Shown: positions 63,206 to 64,000 of the stretch, one piece after another | Layout of the letters: each line of letters opens with the position of its first letter | How positions within the stretch are numbered: the stretch's first letter is position 1 | Origin: Corella eumyota | Taxonomy: Eukaryota; Chordata; Ascidiacea; Phlebobranchia; Corellidae | Assembly: GCA_963082875.1 (NCBI GenBank) | Contig: OY720100.1 | Coordinates: forward strand, 2,108,001 to 2,172,000 | Direction: 5' to 3' | DNA length: 64,000 nt | Notes under the pieces: generated by a model | Told to the model about the DNA's origin: nothing | Seen by the model: only the letters and a program-made list of their open reading frames with translations | Databases searched by the model: none | Made by a program: the position numbers and the translations under genes

Positions 63206-64000
63206 ATGTTTAAAAATCCTCAAAAATCGATGTTTAAAATCCCAGCTTTAGCTTTTGTGTTTTGTTTAATAAATACAGGAAATGGACAACTAACAGGTAG
63301 TTAGTTAATTACTTGTTTAATAATAATAATAAAAATTTGTTTTTTTAGAAATTTAAATAGCTGGAAGAATTTAGTAATTAAATACATAATTTAAGGATAA
63401 AGTTATTTTTTTAATATTAATGTTGCATAGGGAGTTCCCCTACTATTAAACCTACCACGAGTTTTAAATTTTTGATTATAAAAGGATAATCAGATTATTC
63501 CCTTGTTATTATTTTATAGCTCCAGTAGTTGACCCAATAGACGAATCCTCGGTAACTTTTAACAGTTTCCAAGTCAGTTTTTCAAGTGTAGATGATGCTT
63601 TTTTATATCAAGTTAGATTCCAATCTCGTTACGATTCCAATAATGTCGGGTTCGTTAACGGAACTAGTACTATAATACTCGTTTCTGTAAGTAAACTGTA
63701 TACTATTAAAGTTGACTTTGCTGTATTACTGCCCCTTTATTTGTTAACTTTTTTTTAAACCAATATACCGAACTTTATATTATGCGCTCATAACTGATGT
63801 ATTTTAAATCAATGTAATTATGTTTTAATATGTGTAGATCGATGATGTTCGCTCAAATATTATTTATGATGTCCAAGTCAGAGCTTTCGATAATCTCAGC
63901 AATGTCATAAATTTTAGTGAAATTGTTTCCATCAGAACAGGTTTTTATTTTTTTAAATTTTTTATTAATTTTACTTATAATTTACGCATGGTATAAAAGT
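61630..64000 (+). repeat. Segmental tandem duplication, second copy (runs off window)
   Basis: Counterpart of 44855-47223, offset 16,775. Left boundary near the shared TTTTTAGTTTGTTTGTTTTT; the sequences to the left differ. The copy continues to the last base of the window, so its right boundary is unknown. Confidence 0.9.
63206..64000 (+). CDS. Giant gene 3 (tandem copy of giant gene 2), partial
   Basis: First three exons: 63206-63296, 63520-63686, 63838-63940, each exactly 16,775 bases from those of gene 2 with intact splice sites and open frames. They encode the signal peptide and the first FN3 domain. Amino-acid differences are few, for example INE to IDE, DDVV to DDAF, FSNVGN to LSNVIN, and QLA to QLT at the signal-peptide end. 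No stop or frameshift is visible, so it looks like a working gene; whether an EGF array follows cannot be seen. Confidence 0.85.

Overview
The window looks like nuclear DNA of an ascidian tunicate, most likely a Ciona-like phlebobranch. It is AT-rich and gene-dense, with short introns and vertebrate-like gene families (MS4A, COPS2, VPS33A, FAM155/NALF). It also has a glycosyl hydrolase 9 gene carrying a cellulose-binding-like module, which suits the only animals that make cellulose. The species assignment is inference. All exon models were built by hand from reading frames, splice sites and intron phase.

Layout. 1-4828 (+): 3' part of a MEGF6/10-like gene, one laminin-type EGF per exon. 5844-7570 (-): four-membrane-span MS4A/CD20-like gene. 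8726-10146 (+): CNBP zinc-knuckle protein. 11080-12390 (+): mitochondrial-type single rhodanese. 12896-14639 (-): mitochondrial ribosomal protein L24. 15673-18087 (+): FAM155/NALF-like NALCN auxiliary factor. 19369-20697 (+): intronless COPS2. 21319-25693 (+): VPS33A. 26273-31678 (-): GH9 cellulase-family gene with CBM2-like and thyroglobulin type-1 domains and an altered active site. 32895-42868 (+): giant membrane protein 1, starting with the same CBM2-like and thyroglobulin modules followed by 52 EGF domains. 46431-60726 (+): giant membrane protein 2, with FN3 and SEA-like domains, 72 EGF domains and the same C-terminal module, transmembrane segment and tiny tail. 63206-64000 (+): start of a third gene, a tandem copy of giant gene 2.

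The part that stands out is 26-64 kb. A GH9 gene and a giant EGF gene lie head to head, 1.2 kb apart, and share their first four exons (same lengths and phases, near-identical protein). Next to them an EGF-array/transmembrane chassis recurs with a different N-terminus. The arrays are homogeneous tandem exon-internal repeats (50 units of exactly 123 bp; 70 units of 123 or 126 bp with a higher-order pattern). I read this as a young tunicate-specific family of giant cell-surface proteins, one member possibly binding tunic cellulose; that function is inference.

A tRNA-derived SINE family of about 290 bp is scattered through introns on both strands. No rRNA or CRISPR array was seen.
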